A stretch of 64,000 bases of DNA from positions 62,001-126,000 of the forward strand of contig CAJUCA010000002.1 of NCBI GenBank assembly GCA_910585265.1. The letters are read 5' to 3'. Shown in pieces: positions 8,334-15,948 of the stretch (positions within the stretch are counted from its first letter, which is position 1; every line of letters starts with the position of its first letter). A program made the position numbers and the translations under genes. Under the pieces are notes generated by a model. That model was not told the DNA's origin, ran no database searches, and was given only the letters and a program-made list of their open reading frames with translations. This stretch comes from an uncultured Oscillospiraceae bacterium. GTDB lineage: Bacteria; Bacillota; Clostridia; Oscillospirales; Oscillospiraceae.

Positions 8334-9677
8334 ATGGACCCCCCTGTTCTCAAGCGTGTCGAGCGCCTGGACAGCATCCCGCTCAGTGATACCTACTGGA
8401 CCGAAGAAGGCTACCTGATGGATAAGCCGGTCGTTACCTCAGTGGGCATCTTCGAGTACAAGAACGCCGACGGCAGCACCCGTCGGGAGCTCCGTCTCCC
8501 TGAGAATGTCTTCGACCCGGAAAGCCTTGCCAGTTACCGTGGGAAGCCGGTTATCCTCACCCACCGGGCTGGTGCTGTGGACAAGAACAACGTGGACCGG
8601 GAACACATCGGCACCATGCTGTCTGAGGGCATCCAAGACGGCGATGACGTTCGGGTGGAAATCATCATCCACGACACGGACATCATCAAGCAGACAGGTC
8701 TCCGGGAGCTCTCCCTCGGCTACGAGCTTGACCTGGACGAGACCCCCGGAACCTGGAACGGCCAGCACTATGACGCTATCCAGACGAACATCCGCATCAA
8801 TCATCTGGCCCTGGTTGAGAAGGCCAGGGCTGGTGAGCAAGCCCGGCTGAATATCGACAGCCAGGACGAAAATTCAGAAGGAGGAACCACTATGGACCCC
8901 AAGTACGATCTGACCCCGGAGGAAATGGACGAGGCCGTTAAGCAGTTCAAGGCCCGGCGGGCTGATGGCGGAGACCCCGCTCCCGTTGACTCCAAGAAGG
9001 ATGGCGGCGGTGATCCCCCCGCCAAGAATACCGACGGCGGCTGCGGCAAGACCGACGGCACTCCCAATGATGACTGCGATGACCCCGGCAAGAACGCCGA
9101 TGGCGGCGACCCGGTTAAGATGGTCAAGGACCGTCGGGACAGCCGTAAGTCTGACGGCGCCCCCCAGGATACCGACAGTGCCAAGAAAGTTATCGCTCAG
9201 CAGGATGCCGACATCGACTCGCTCCTGAAGGTCATTGAGCAGATGAAGGCCAAGAGCGACTTTGATTCTGCCCCCGCTGTTAAGAAGGACGGTGAGGACC
9301 CCAAGGCTGACGGAGAAGGCAAGTCCAAGCCTATGAACGCTGACTCCGTGGATGCCATTGTTCAGGAGCGCATCAGCCTTCTCCGCCTGGGTGACCGGCT
9401 GAACCTGGATGGCACCGATGCCATGACCATCCCCCAGCTCAAGCGGGCCATCATCAAGGCCGTGAAGCCCACCCTGCGGCTGGATGGCCAGAGCGAGGTC
9501 TACATCGACGCTGCCTTCGCCATCGCCCGTGATGAGGTGGAGGCCCACAAGGGCACCGAGTACCAGCGCCGGCAGATGTTCAACACGGACTCTGCTCCGA
9601 GGAAGGCCCCCGAGCCCGCCGGTGCCACCGCCCGGCGCAACCAGATGATCGAGGACATGGATGGAGGTAACGAGTAA
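8334..9677 (+). CDS. DUF2213-type prohead maturation protease with scaffold tail
   Basis: 447 aa. Residues 1-185 match DUF2213-like phage proteins (EGYLMDKPVVTSVGIFEY, then RGKPVILTHRAG with conserved His, then ELSLGYELDLDETPG), thought to be prohead proteases. Residues 186-447 are Asp/Gly-rich repeats (DGGDP, KNADGGDP) and a coiled coil, as in scaffolds. Start ATG 8334 has GAAAGGAGG. A strong internal start at 8892 begins the scaffold part. Confidence 0.75.
   Translation: MDPPVLKRVERLDSIPLSDTYWTEEGYLMDKPVVTSVGIFEYKNADGSTRRELRLPENVFDPESLASYRGKPVILTHRAGAVDKNNVDREHIGTMLSEGIQDGDDVRVEIIIHDTDIIKQTGLRELSLGYELDLDETPGTWNGQHYDAIQTNIRINHLALVEKARAGEQARLNIDSQDENSEGGTTMDPKYDLTPEEMDEAVKQFKARRADGGDPAPVDSKKDGGGDPPAKNTDGGCGKTDGTPNDDCDDPGKNADGGDPVKMVKDRRDSRKSDGAPQDTDSAKKVIAQQDADIDSLLKVIEQMKAKSDFDSAPAVKKDGEDPKADGEGKSKPMNADSVDAIVQERISLLRLGDRLNLDGTDAMTIPQLKRAIIKAVKPTLRLDGQSEVYIDAAFAIARDEVEAHKGTEYQRRQMFNTDSAPRKAPEPAGATARRNQMIEDMDGGNE
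8892..9677 (+). CDS. Nested scaffold protein from in-frame internal start
   Basis: ATG 8892 lies in frame within the protease gene, is preceded by AGAAGGAGGAACCACT (an ideal ribosome site), and falls exactly where the protease domain ends. It would give a separate 261-aa acidic, coiled-coil protein. This is the arrangement of lambda C/Nu3, where the scaffold shares the protease C-terminus. Separate expression is inferred from the ribosome site. Confidence 0.6.
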   Translation: MDPKYDLTPEEMDEAVKQFKARRADGGDPAPVDSKKDGGGDPPAKNTDGGCGKTDGTPNDDCDDPGKNADGGDPVKMVKDRRDSRKSDGAPQDTDSAKKVIAQQDADIDSLLKVIEQMKAKSDFDSAPAVKKDGEDPKADGEGKSKPMNADSVDAIVQERISLLRLGDRLNLDGTDAMTIPQLKRAIIKAVKPTLRLDGQSEVYIDAAFAIARDEVEAHKGTEYQRRQMFNTDSAPRKAPEPAGATARRNQMIEDMDGGNE

Positions 9678-10177
9678 TGAGCATTTGGACTGAGTACAAC
9701 AACAGGACCCCCGCAGGGGTCGCCGGCGGTCTTTATGACCTGACCGCCCATGTGGTCGATTCCTTCCGCATTGACGCTGCGGACGGCAAGGTCAAGTGCG
9801 GTATGGGCGTTGTCCACGGCACCAACCCCGGCTCCGACGTTACTGTGCCCGCTGAAGCCAGCACCATCGACAAGTTCGTGGGCGTCGTCATGAACGGCGG
9901 CAACAACGAGATGGACATGGAGGGGCATATTGTCATTCGCAACAGCTCCCAGCAGAGTGTTATGCGTTCTGGTCGGGTCTGGGTTCGGCTGGCAGCAGAC
10001 GCCGAGCCTTCTTATGGCGATCAGGCCCACCTCATCCTCAGCGGAAGTGACGCTGGCTGCTTCGGCACCACTGGCGGGCTGGCCGTCAACGCCCGGTTCA
10101 TCACCACGGCCCAGAACGGTATCGCCGTCATCGAGCTGTATAACCAGCTCAACGCTGCTCCCGCCACCGGGGAGTAA
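9677..10177 (+). CDS. Head decoration / structural cement protein
   Basis: 166 aa, small beta-rich and Gly-rich protein between scaffold and capsid genes, the place of DUF2190-like capsid cement proteins. AGGSGLYD-like N-terminus and a GRVWVRL strand near residue 98 fit that group. It probably caps or stabilises the mature shell. Start ATG shares a base with the preceding TAA and has GGAGGT. Confidence 0.6.
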   Translation: MSIWTEYNNRTPAGVAGGLYDLTAHVVDSFRIDAADGKVKCGMGVVHGTNPGSDVTVPAEASTIDKFVGVVMNGGNNEMDMEGHIVIRNSSQQSVMRSGRVWVRLAADAEPSYGDQAHLILSGSDAGCFGTTGGLAVNARFITTAQNGIAVIELYNQLNAAPATGE

Positions 10178-10201
10178 TTTCTGATAGGAGGAAATGACAT
10201 T

Positions 10202-11266
10202 ATGAGCAAGATGAGATACGACGCAGAGATGCCGTCCAAAACCTACGACATCGCCGACGAGCGGGCTCTGCGGGCTTCCAACATCCCGTCCACCCTGGCG
10301 AGTTCTCCCACCATGCGCTTCGACAGCGAGGAAGATGCCAGTGTCTTCTTCGCCCGTGAGCTGGACTACATCAAATCCAAGGCTTACGACAAGCGGTATC
10401 CCGAGTTCACCGCTCTTCAGATGTTCCCCGTCACCCACGATGTCCCCGAAGGGGCGGAGAGCTTCACCTACTACGGCTACGAGCGGACCGGCATGGCGAA
10501 AATCATCAGCAACTACGCCACCGACCTGCCCCGTGTGGACGTGAAGGGCGAGCAGAAGACCGGCTACGTCAAGGGCATTGGCGATAGCTACGGCTACAAC
10601 GTCCAGGAGATGAGGGCCTCCCGTATGGCCGGAAAGTCCCTGGACAGCCGTCGTGCGGACTCTGCCCGCTACCACATCGACCGACTGACCAACACCCTCA
10701 TCTGGGTCGGAGACAAGGCCAACAAGCTGGTGGGCATCCTGTCCGACGACAACGACATCCCTGTCTACACCCTGACCCCTGGTGCCAAGACCAACAAGAC
10801 TTCTTGGCTGGAGAAGGACCCCGACGAGATCGTCGAGGATGTCAAGTCCTGGCTGACCCAGATGGAGCTCTCCACCCAGGGCGTCGAGAAGGCTGACCGG
10901 CTGGGCATCCCCTCCGATGTCTACATCGCCCTGTCCCTGCGGCGCATCGAGAGCACCGAGAGCTCCGTCCTGAAGTACCTCCAGGACAACCTTCCCGGCA
11001 TCAAAATTACTTCCTGCCACGAGCTCAACTCCACCAGCGTGGACACCAACCCCTACGCCAAAACCGCTGGTTCCGCTACCCCCGGCCAGGGCGTCGGCAT
11101 CCTCTACAAGTATGACGCCGATAAGATGTCCGCCGAAATCCCTATGCCCTTCCTCCAGCACCCCGCCCAGTACAAGAATCTGGAGGTCGAGATTATGTGC
11201 GAGGCCCGTGTCGCCGGTGCCGTCATCTACTACCCCATGTCCGCCATGATTATCGTGGGTATCTGA
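10202..11266 (+). CDS. Major capsid protein (DUF2184-like)
   Basis: 354 aa. The sequence resembles the DUF2184 major capsid family: an N-terminal ARELDYIKSKAYDKRYPEF helix, YYGYERTGMAKIISNYATDLP, and a C-terminal MPMPFLQHPAQYKNLEVEIMC-like region. It follows protease, scaffold and cement genes and has a strong GGAGG site. It builds the icosahedral head in an HK97-type fold. Confidence 0.88.
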   Translation: MSKMRYDAEMPSKTYDIADERALRASNIPSTLASSPTMRFDSEEDASVFFARELDYIKSKAYDKRYPEFTALQMFPVTHDVPEGAESFTYYGYERTGMAKIISNYATDLPRVDVKGEQKTGYVKGIGDSYGYNVQEMRASRMAGKSLDSRRADSARYHIDRLTNTLIWVGDKANKLVGILSDDNDIPVYTLTPGAKTNKTSWLEKDPDEIVEDVKSWLTQMELSTQGVEKADRLGIPSDVYIALSLRRIESTESSVLKYLQDNLPGIKITSCHELNSTSVDTNPYAKTAGSATPGQGVGILYKYDADKMSAEIPMPFLQHPAQYKNLEVEIMCEARVAGAVIYYPMSAMIIVGI

Positions 11267-11282
11267 GAAGGAGGAAACTGAA

Positions 11283-11672
11283 ATGTTGCTCAAGAATAAC
11301 AGCCAGAAGGTCATCCACGTCGGCAGCGTGATGATCCTGCCCGAAGAGACCAAGTCCGTTGATGATAGCCTGTCCACCGCTCCGGCGGTGGCGGCTCTCA
11401 TTTCCCGTAAGGCCCTGGCCGTCGTCGGGAATATCGCCAAGGTCCCCGCTACGGAGCCCGCTAAGGAGCCCGTCGGCGAGGAGGCTGGCGGCAAGGCCCC
11501 CGGCAACGATAATGACGGGGGAGAGCCCCCCGCCGGCGAGGGCAAGAAGCCCCTATCTCGGATGAACAAGCAGGAGCTCACGGAAGAGTGTCTGAAGCTG
11601 GGCCTGGACATCCTGGAGGATGACACCAAGGATACCCTTCTGGAGAAGATTCGGACCGCTACCGCCGAGTAA
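11283..11672 (+). CDS. Small head protein with SAP/HeH-like C-terminus
   Basis: 129 aa. Residues 1-50 form a compact beta domain, 55-90 are a Pro/Ala/Glu/Gly linker, and 93-127 (LSRMNKQELTEECLKLGLD) look like a SAP or HeH helix-extended-helix that could bind nucleic acid. Position after the capsid gene suggests a head-tail joining or capsid accessory role. No firm family. Confidence 0.55.
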   Translation: MLLKNNSQKVIHVGSVMILPEETKSVDDSLSTAPAVAALISRKALAVVGNIAKVPATEPAKEPVGEEAGGKAPGNDNDGGEPPAGEGKKPLSRMNKQELTEECLKLGLDILEDDTKDTLLEKIRTATAE

Positions 11673-11683
11673 GGGGGTCCGCT

Positions 11684-12124
11684 ATGGCTAAGCCCAGGAC
11701 CCCGGCCAAGTTCAAGGCTGTGGCCCCCGTTCTCGATGTTTTCCGTATCGTAGCTCCTGAGTTCAAAGCGGTGGAGGACAACACTGTACTCCAGTGGCTT
11801 GACCTCACAGCACCCATGGTCGGCCGCAAGCAGTTCGGGCCCCTGTATGAACAGGCCGTGTCGCTCCTGGCCGCCCATCGCATGAAGATTGCCGGATGTG
11901 GGGAAGAAGAAGCCTCCGGTGACGGCGGGCTCCAGCTCGGCATCAGTGACACCCTCCGGGTAAGCAGTTACTCGGAGGGTGAAACTTCCGTCTCGTTCAA
12001 CAGTTCCGCAGCTACCACTCAGGCGGACTCGGAGCTGACTCTCACATCCTACGGGATGCAATACCTGTCTATCAGACGAATGGTCATCATCCCTATCCGG
12101 TGTTCCGGGGAGTCGCATAAATGA
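11684..12124 (+). CDS. DUF4054-like head completion (connector) protein
   Basis: 146 aa. FRIVAPEFKAVED at residues 21-33 and a predicted helical bundle ending ...GLQYLSIRR-like (YGMQYLSIRR) match DUF4054 head-tail adaptors, which attach below the portal. GTAAGGGGG ribosome site; the stop overlaps the next ATG. Confidence 0.7.
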   Translation: MAKPRTPAKFKAVAPVLDVFRIVAPEFKAVEDNTVLQWLDLTAPMVGRKQFGPLYEQAVSLLAAHRMKIAGCGEEEASGDGGLQLGISDTLRVSSYSEGETSVSFNSSAATTQADSELTLTSYGMQYLSIRRMVIIPIRCSGESHK

Positions 12125-12591
12125 GCAGCGCCCATGACCGTCTCACCCCGGAAGGCCGCCGGCTCTATGCAGAGCTGGAAAAGATGAAGCGCATGGTCGT
12201 CAAGGTCGGCTATCAGGCTGGCGAGGCCACCGACGACAAGGGCGTCGATATGTGCAGCATCGCCATGTGGAACGAGTTGGGTACGGAAGGGGCTCACCCC
12301 ATACCGGCCCGGCCGTTCCTTCGCCAGAGCGTTGATGAAAATGAGGACAAAATCAGAGCGCATTGCGCTCAACAGGCCAGGGCCATAGCCCGTGGTGGCA
12401 CCGCCGAGGAAGCCCTGAAGAAAATCGGCGTCCACATGAAGGGCATCGTCCAAAAGACCATCAAGGAAGGTGACTTCGTTCCCAACGCTCCGTCAACCAT
12501 CAGGAAGAAAGGCTCGGATAAGCCCCTGATCGACACCGGCCGGCTCCGCCAGTCGGTAAATTACCATATCAAGCCGAAGGGAGGAGAATGA
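12121..12591 (+). CDS. HK97 gp10-like tail completion / virion morphogenesis protein
   Basis: 156 aa. The motif VKVGYQAGEA, then a NELGTEG-x-HPIPARPFLRQ core and C-terminal KPLIDTGRLRQSVNY is characteristic of phage virion morphogenesis / HK97 gp10-like proteins that close the neck and start the tail. Overlaps both neighbours by four bases. Confidence 0.85.
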   Translation: MSSAHDRLTPEGRRLYAELEKMKRMVVKVGYQAGEATDDKGVDMCSIAMWNELGTEGAHPIPARPFLRQSVDENEDKIRAHCAQQARAIARGGTAEEALKKIGVHMKGIVQKTIKEGDFVPNAPSTIRKKGSDKPLIDTGRLRQSVNYHIKPKGGE

Positions 12592-12992
12592 CCATGGGCA
12601 TTAAGATTTTCCGCCGCAAGTACACCGTCCGCCGGTTCGGGCCCCAAGAAGATGTCTCCGGCGGCTACACAACGGCTCCGTTTGAAGATGTGGTCACGCC
12701 GCTCAACGTCCAGCCTCTCTCCACCAAAGAGCTCATGGCCCTGCCAGAGGGTGATCGCAGTACCAAGCGGGTCAAGGCGTTCGGGGACCTTCAGCTCACC
12801 GCCGCAGACCAGTACCAGGGAACCCCTGGCGACTGGCTGTTTTACCGTGGGGCGTGGTACAAATGCGTGTCGGCTCTCCCTTGGGACCATACGATGCTGG
12901 CCCACTGTCGTTCCGAGTTCGTCATAGTCCCAGAAGGCGAGCTCCCGTTCAACATGGAGCCCCCCGGCGGCCCCCCGAAGGAGGACGAGTGA
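12588..12992 (+). CDS. Head-tail connector (head closure) protein
   Basis: 134 aa. Position between the gp10-like gene and a neck protein, plus a beta-rich core (RRKYTVRRFG, then LFYRGAWYKCVSALPW), suggests a neck/stopper protein. The family is not certain. Start ATG overlaps the preceding stop; GGAGGAG upstream. Confidence 0.6.
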   Translation: MTMGIKIFRRKYTVRRFGPQEDVSGGYTTAPFEDVVTPLNVQPLSTKELMALPEGDRSTKRVKAFGDLQLTAADQYQGTPGDWLFYRGAWYKCVSALPWDHTMLAHCRSEFVIVPEGELPFNMEPPGGPPKEDE

Positions 12993-13708
12993 TGGATGTC
13001 AAGAAAGCCCGCAGTCTCGTTTATGAGCTGCTGGGCGTTTTCTTTTCTGGTGCCAGTGTAAAACACTCTAAGCAACCGAATACGGTCAAATCCCAGCCCC
13101 CTCTCGTCACTCTCACGACCGTTTCGGTTCAGCGGCCATTAAATCCCCCTCAGAAGGTCATCGACGGCATCACGGTCAGCTATTACCCAACCAGGATGTC
13201 CCTGCAAATCGACCTTTACACGAAGGGGGCTCCGGTTCAGCAGCGTCCGGGCTTCATCACCCCCGCTGAGAACACCGCTCTGAGTGATCTGGTCGAGTTC
13301 GCCAACTTCGTGGCCTCGGACTTCACCGTCAACTGGTGTCATCAGCGTGATGTATCGCTCACCCTGTCCGGGGAAGCACATGACACCTCAGAGCTTATCA
13401 ACGATGCCAGCTACCAGTTCCGGGCAACCATGGAGATGGTCATGAATTTCACGCAGAAGGCCGTCGGCTACACCGCCATCCTGGACCCGTCCAGCATCAA
13501 GCGTCCAACGCCGCCCCCGACCCCTGGCGGAGACGACCCGGAACCTCTGCCCGACCCAATCATCCCCGATACAGACCCGGATGAGGCGGAGGGTGTCTAT
13601 GTTGAGCCGGTCTTCACCCCTTCAGCCAGCGGGGGCGGCTCCGAGGAGCTGGCAAAGGAAACCATCGGTTACTTCACCAGTGCCGAAATTACCCCAAAGG
13701 AGGAATAG
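12992..13708 (+). CDS. Neck/tail terminator-like protein (LIC_12616-like)
   Basis: 238 aa from ATG 12992 behind GAAGGAGG. Residues 1-165 resemble the phage neck terminator family of contractile-tailed phages; 170-215 are a Pro/Asp-rich linker (PPPTPGGDDPEPLP) before a short tail. It lies directly upstream of the sheath gene, the usual place of a tail terminator. Confidence 0.62.
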   Translation: MDVKKARSLVYELLGVFFSGASVKHSKQPNTVKSQPPLVTLTTVSVQRPLNPPQKVIDGITVSYYPTRMSLQIDLYTKGAPVQQRPGFITPAENTALSDLVEFANFVASDFTVNWCHQRDVSLTLSGEAHDTSELINDASYQFRATMEMVMNFTQKAVGYTAILDPSSIKRPTPPPTPGGDDPEPLPDPIIPDTDPDEAEGVYVEPVFTPSASGGGSEELAKETIGYFTSAEITPKEE

Positions 13709-13714
13709 CAGAAA

Positions 13715-14797
13715 ATGGGAAACAATCTCGACCGGATTGTCACTGTTTCTATTGATATTGCATCGCCCATCATCGACAGCAACAGCTTCGACAATCTTCT
13801 CATCTTCGGTCCCGCCCCGGCCAAGGCGGACCATAAGGCCCCCGCCGTGGGGGTCTACAACAGCCTGGAGGAGGTCACGGGCACCGGCTACGTCGCCGTT
13901 GGCAAGGACGCCGACATCGTGGGCGTGGCCGCCCGTATCGCCTTCTCCCAGAGCCCGTCCCCGTCCAAGGTGTTCATCGGGACCCTGGCGGAGGATGGCG
14001 ACCTCGCTTCCACCCTGGATGGGCTCCTGGGTATGAACGGCTGGTATGTCATCTGCCCTGTCGGGCTCTCGGAGGAGCAGCTCAACACCGTCATCGAGTG
14101 GACAGAGGCCCAGAAGAAGATGTGCGGCTTTGCCTCGTATAAGCCGGCCACCGCTTCCCAGACCATTTACCAGCGCAGCTTCGGTATGTACTGCAAGGAG
14201 AGCGACGATCAGGCTGACGCCGATGTCTCCCCGGCCAACCAGTGCATTGCCGTCGGCTGGACCGCCAAATGCCTGAATTACCACGCCGGCAAGGAGACCT
14301 GGGCCCACAAGACCATCAACGGGGTCGCCCCGTCCTCGCTCACCAGTACGAAGATTGCCGCTCTGGAGGCCGGCAATATCAGCTACTTCATCCCGACCGC
14401 CTCCAAGAACATCAGCTACCAGGGCAAGACCCTGGCCGGCGAGTGGATCGACACCATCCGCTTCCGGGACTGGCTGGAGAACGATATGCAGGTCCGGGTG
14501 GCGAATCTGTTTATCACGAACCCGAAAATCCCCTACACGGACAAGGGTATCGGGCTCATCCAGAACCAGATGATCGCCTCCCTGAAGTCCGGCGTCTACT
14601 ACGAGGGCATCGCCCCCGACGAGTACGACGAGGACGGGAACCTCATCCCCGGCTTCACCACCCACGTCCCCCTGTCCGCCAACCTGACCGCCTCGCAGAA
14701 GGCGTCCCGCAAGCTGACGGACTGCAACTTCACGGCCCGGCTGGCCGGTGCCATCCACTTCACGGAAATCAAGGGCACCCTGACCTACAACCTGTAA
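13715..14797 (+). CDS. Contractile tail sheath protein (DUF3383)
   Basis: 360 aa. The N-terminus DRIVTVSIDIASPIID, the FIGTLAEDGD strand near 90, and the C-terminal ARLAGAIHFTEIKGTLTYNL handle match the DUF3383 sheath family of short myoviruses. The C-terminal donor strand meshes neighbouring subunits. This gene defines the phage as contractile-tailed. AAGGAGGAAT precedes the start. Confidence 0.9.
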   Translation: MGNNLDRIVTVSIDIASPIIDSNSFDNLLIFGPAPAKADHKAPAVGVYNSLEEVTGTGYVAVGKDADIVGVAARIAFSQSPSPSKVFIGTLAEDGDLASTLDGLLGMNGWYVICPVGLSEEQLNTVIEWTEAQKKMCGFASYKPATASQTIYQRSFGMYCKESDDQADADVSPANQCIAVGWTAKCLNYHAGKETWAHKTINGVAPSSLTSTKIAALEAGNISYFIPTASKNISYQGKTLAGEWIDTIRFRDWLENDMQVRVANLFITNPKIPYTDKGIGLIQNQMIASLKSGVYYEGIAPDEYDEDGNLIPGFTTHVPLSANLTASQKASRKLTDCNFTARLAGAIHFTEIKGTLTYNL

Positions 14798-14814
14798 GGA
14801 GGTAAGAACCAGCT

Positions 14815-15225
14815 ATGACTAAGACTTATGACCCTCGCCTCGTCACCATGTCCTTTGGCAGCCACATCGTCACCGGCTTTGCGGATGACTCTCATATCAC
14901 CATCGAGGCGAACGGCGACGGCATTACCAAGAAGGTGGGGTGCGACGGGGAAGTGGCCCGAGCCCTTCCCACCGACCGCACCCACAAGGTCAAGTGCGTC
15001 CTGCTTCAGACTTCCGACAGCAACAGCGTTTTTCAGGCTGCCTACAAGCGGGACCTGGAGACCGGGGAGGGCAAGGCTCCTCTCCTTATCAAGGACCTGA
15101 AGGGCGGTCTGCTGTATAGCTCTGAGGAAGCCTGGATCACCAAGGACGCCACTCGCACCCGTGGCAAGGACACCAACAACAACGAGTGGGAGTTCGACAG
15201 CGGCTCCGATGATCTCGACGAATAA
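14815..15225 (+). CDS. Tail tube protein (DUF3277)
   Basis: 136 aa. TYDPRLVTMSFGSHIVTGFADDSHI at the N-terminus, with alternating beta strands, is typical of DUF3277 tube proteins that pair with DUF3383 sheaths. Hexamer rings stack inside the sheath to form the DNA conduit. GGAGGTAAG ribosome site, 17 bases after the sheath gene. Confidence 0.88.
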   Translation: MTKTYDPRLVTMSFGSHIVTGFADDSHITIEANGDGITKKVGCDGEVARALPTDRTHKVKCVLLQTSDSNSVFQAAYKRDLETGEGKAPLLIKDLKGGLLYSSEEAWITKDATRTRGKDTNNNEWEFDSGSDDLDE

Positions 15226-15240
15226 GGGGAGGGATAGACA

Positions 15241-15768
15241 ATGAAGCAGCAGGACGCTACTCCGGTACTGGTCGGCGACACCACGTTCTACATCCGTCCG
15301 TTCCCCGCCTTCAAATCCGCCAACATCTTCGGCCAGCTCACCAAGACCATCACCCCCGTCGCTGGCGGTCTCCTGTCCCTGGTCGGTGGCACCGGCGACG
15401 AGAAGAGCATTTTCGACCTCAATCTGGAAGAGGCGGCTCCGGCTTTGGCCGGGGCCGTTTCTGGTCTCTCCGGCACCGTGGTGGAGACCCTGCTCCGGCA
15501 GCTCTTGGTTGACTACGGCAACATCGCCTATGACGACCCGGAGACCGGGGCTACCCCGAAGCTGACCATGGACAAGGCTAACGAGCTGTTCTGTGGCGAG
15601 GTTCAGGATATGTTCATCCTAGCAGTGGAGGTCATCAAGGTCAACTACAACGGTTTTTTCAAGAAGCTCGCCGCCCAGTTTGGCTCTGCCATCGCCAAGT
15701 TCAAGGACCTGATGGCGGCGAGTTCAGCCAGTACGGAGACTTCGACGCCTCCCAGTTCGGAGAGTTAG
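15241..15768 (+). CDS. Tail assembly chaperone, upstream (G) frame
   Basis: 175 aa, located between tube and tape measure as for tail assembly chaperones. The core (IRPFPAFKSANIFGQL ... VQDMFILAVEVIKVNYNGFF) is helical. The last 18 residues are low-complexity Ala/Ser/Thr, as expected of the unshifted end of a frameshift gene. The -1 frame at the end stays open into a well-formed helical extension (see 15,777-15,938). Confidence 0.8.
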   Translation: MKQQDATPVLVGDTTFYIRPFPAFKSANIFGQLTKTITPVAGGLLSLVGGTGDEKSIFDLNLEEAAPALAGAVSGLSGTVVETLLRQLLVDYGNIAYDDPETGATPKLTMDKANELFCGEVQDMFILAVEVIKVNYNGFFKKLAAQFGSAIAKFKDLMAASSASTETSTPPSSES

Positions 15769-15776
15769 AGCTCCGA

Positions 15777-15938
15777 ATGTACTCCCTCATCAAAGCGAAA
15801 CTGGCAACGATGTGGGAGCTGAAGAACGTCTACACCCTGGACGAGGCCCTGAAGCTCTATGCCCTGTACTGCATGGAGCTGGATGTGGAGCGTTGCAGGG
15901 CGGACGACGCTCAGGCAGAACGAGACAGGAGGAGGTGA
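15777..15938 (+). CDS. Tail assembly chaperone, downstream (GT) segment in -1 frame
   Basis: 53 codons from ATG 15,777 (IKAKLATMWELKNVYTLDEA ...) in the -1 frame relative to the chaperone. The same frame reads sensibly farther back, from about 15,712 (GGEFSQYGDFDASQFGELELR). No ribosome site precedes the ATG, so fusion by ribosomal frameshifting is likelier than free initiation. It ends just before the tape measure. The T-TTT-TTC heptamer at 15,654-15,660 is one possible slip site, but coding quality suggests a shift nearer 15,705-15,720. Confidence 0.6.
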   Translation: MYSLIKAKLATMWELKNVYTLDEALKLYALYCMELDVERCRADDAQAERDRRR

Positions 15939-15948
15939 GCCATGCGCT

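Noticed and set aside
9500..12118. 872-codon open frame on the minus strand
   Set aside because: It lies antisense to decoration, capsid and connector genes with good ribosome sites; its residues are the Val/Gly/Asp/His-rich kind expected from an antisense high-GC shadow.
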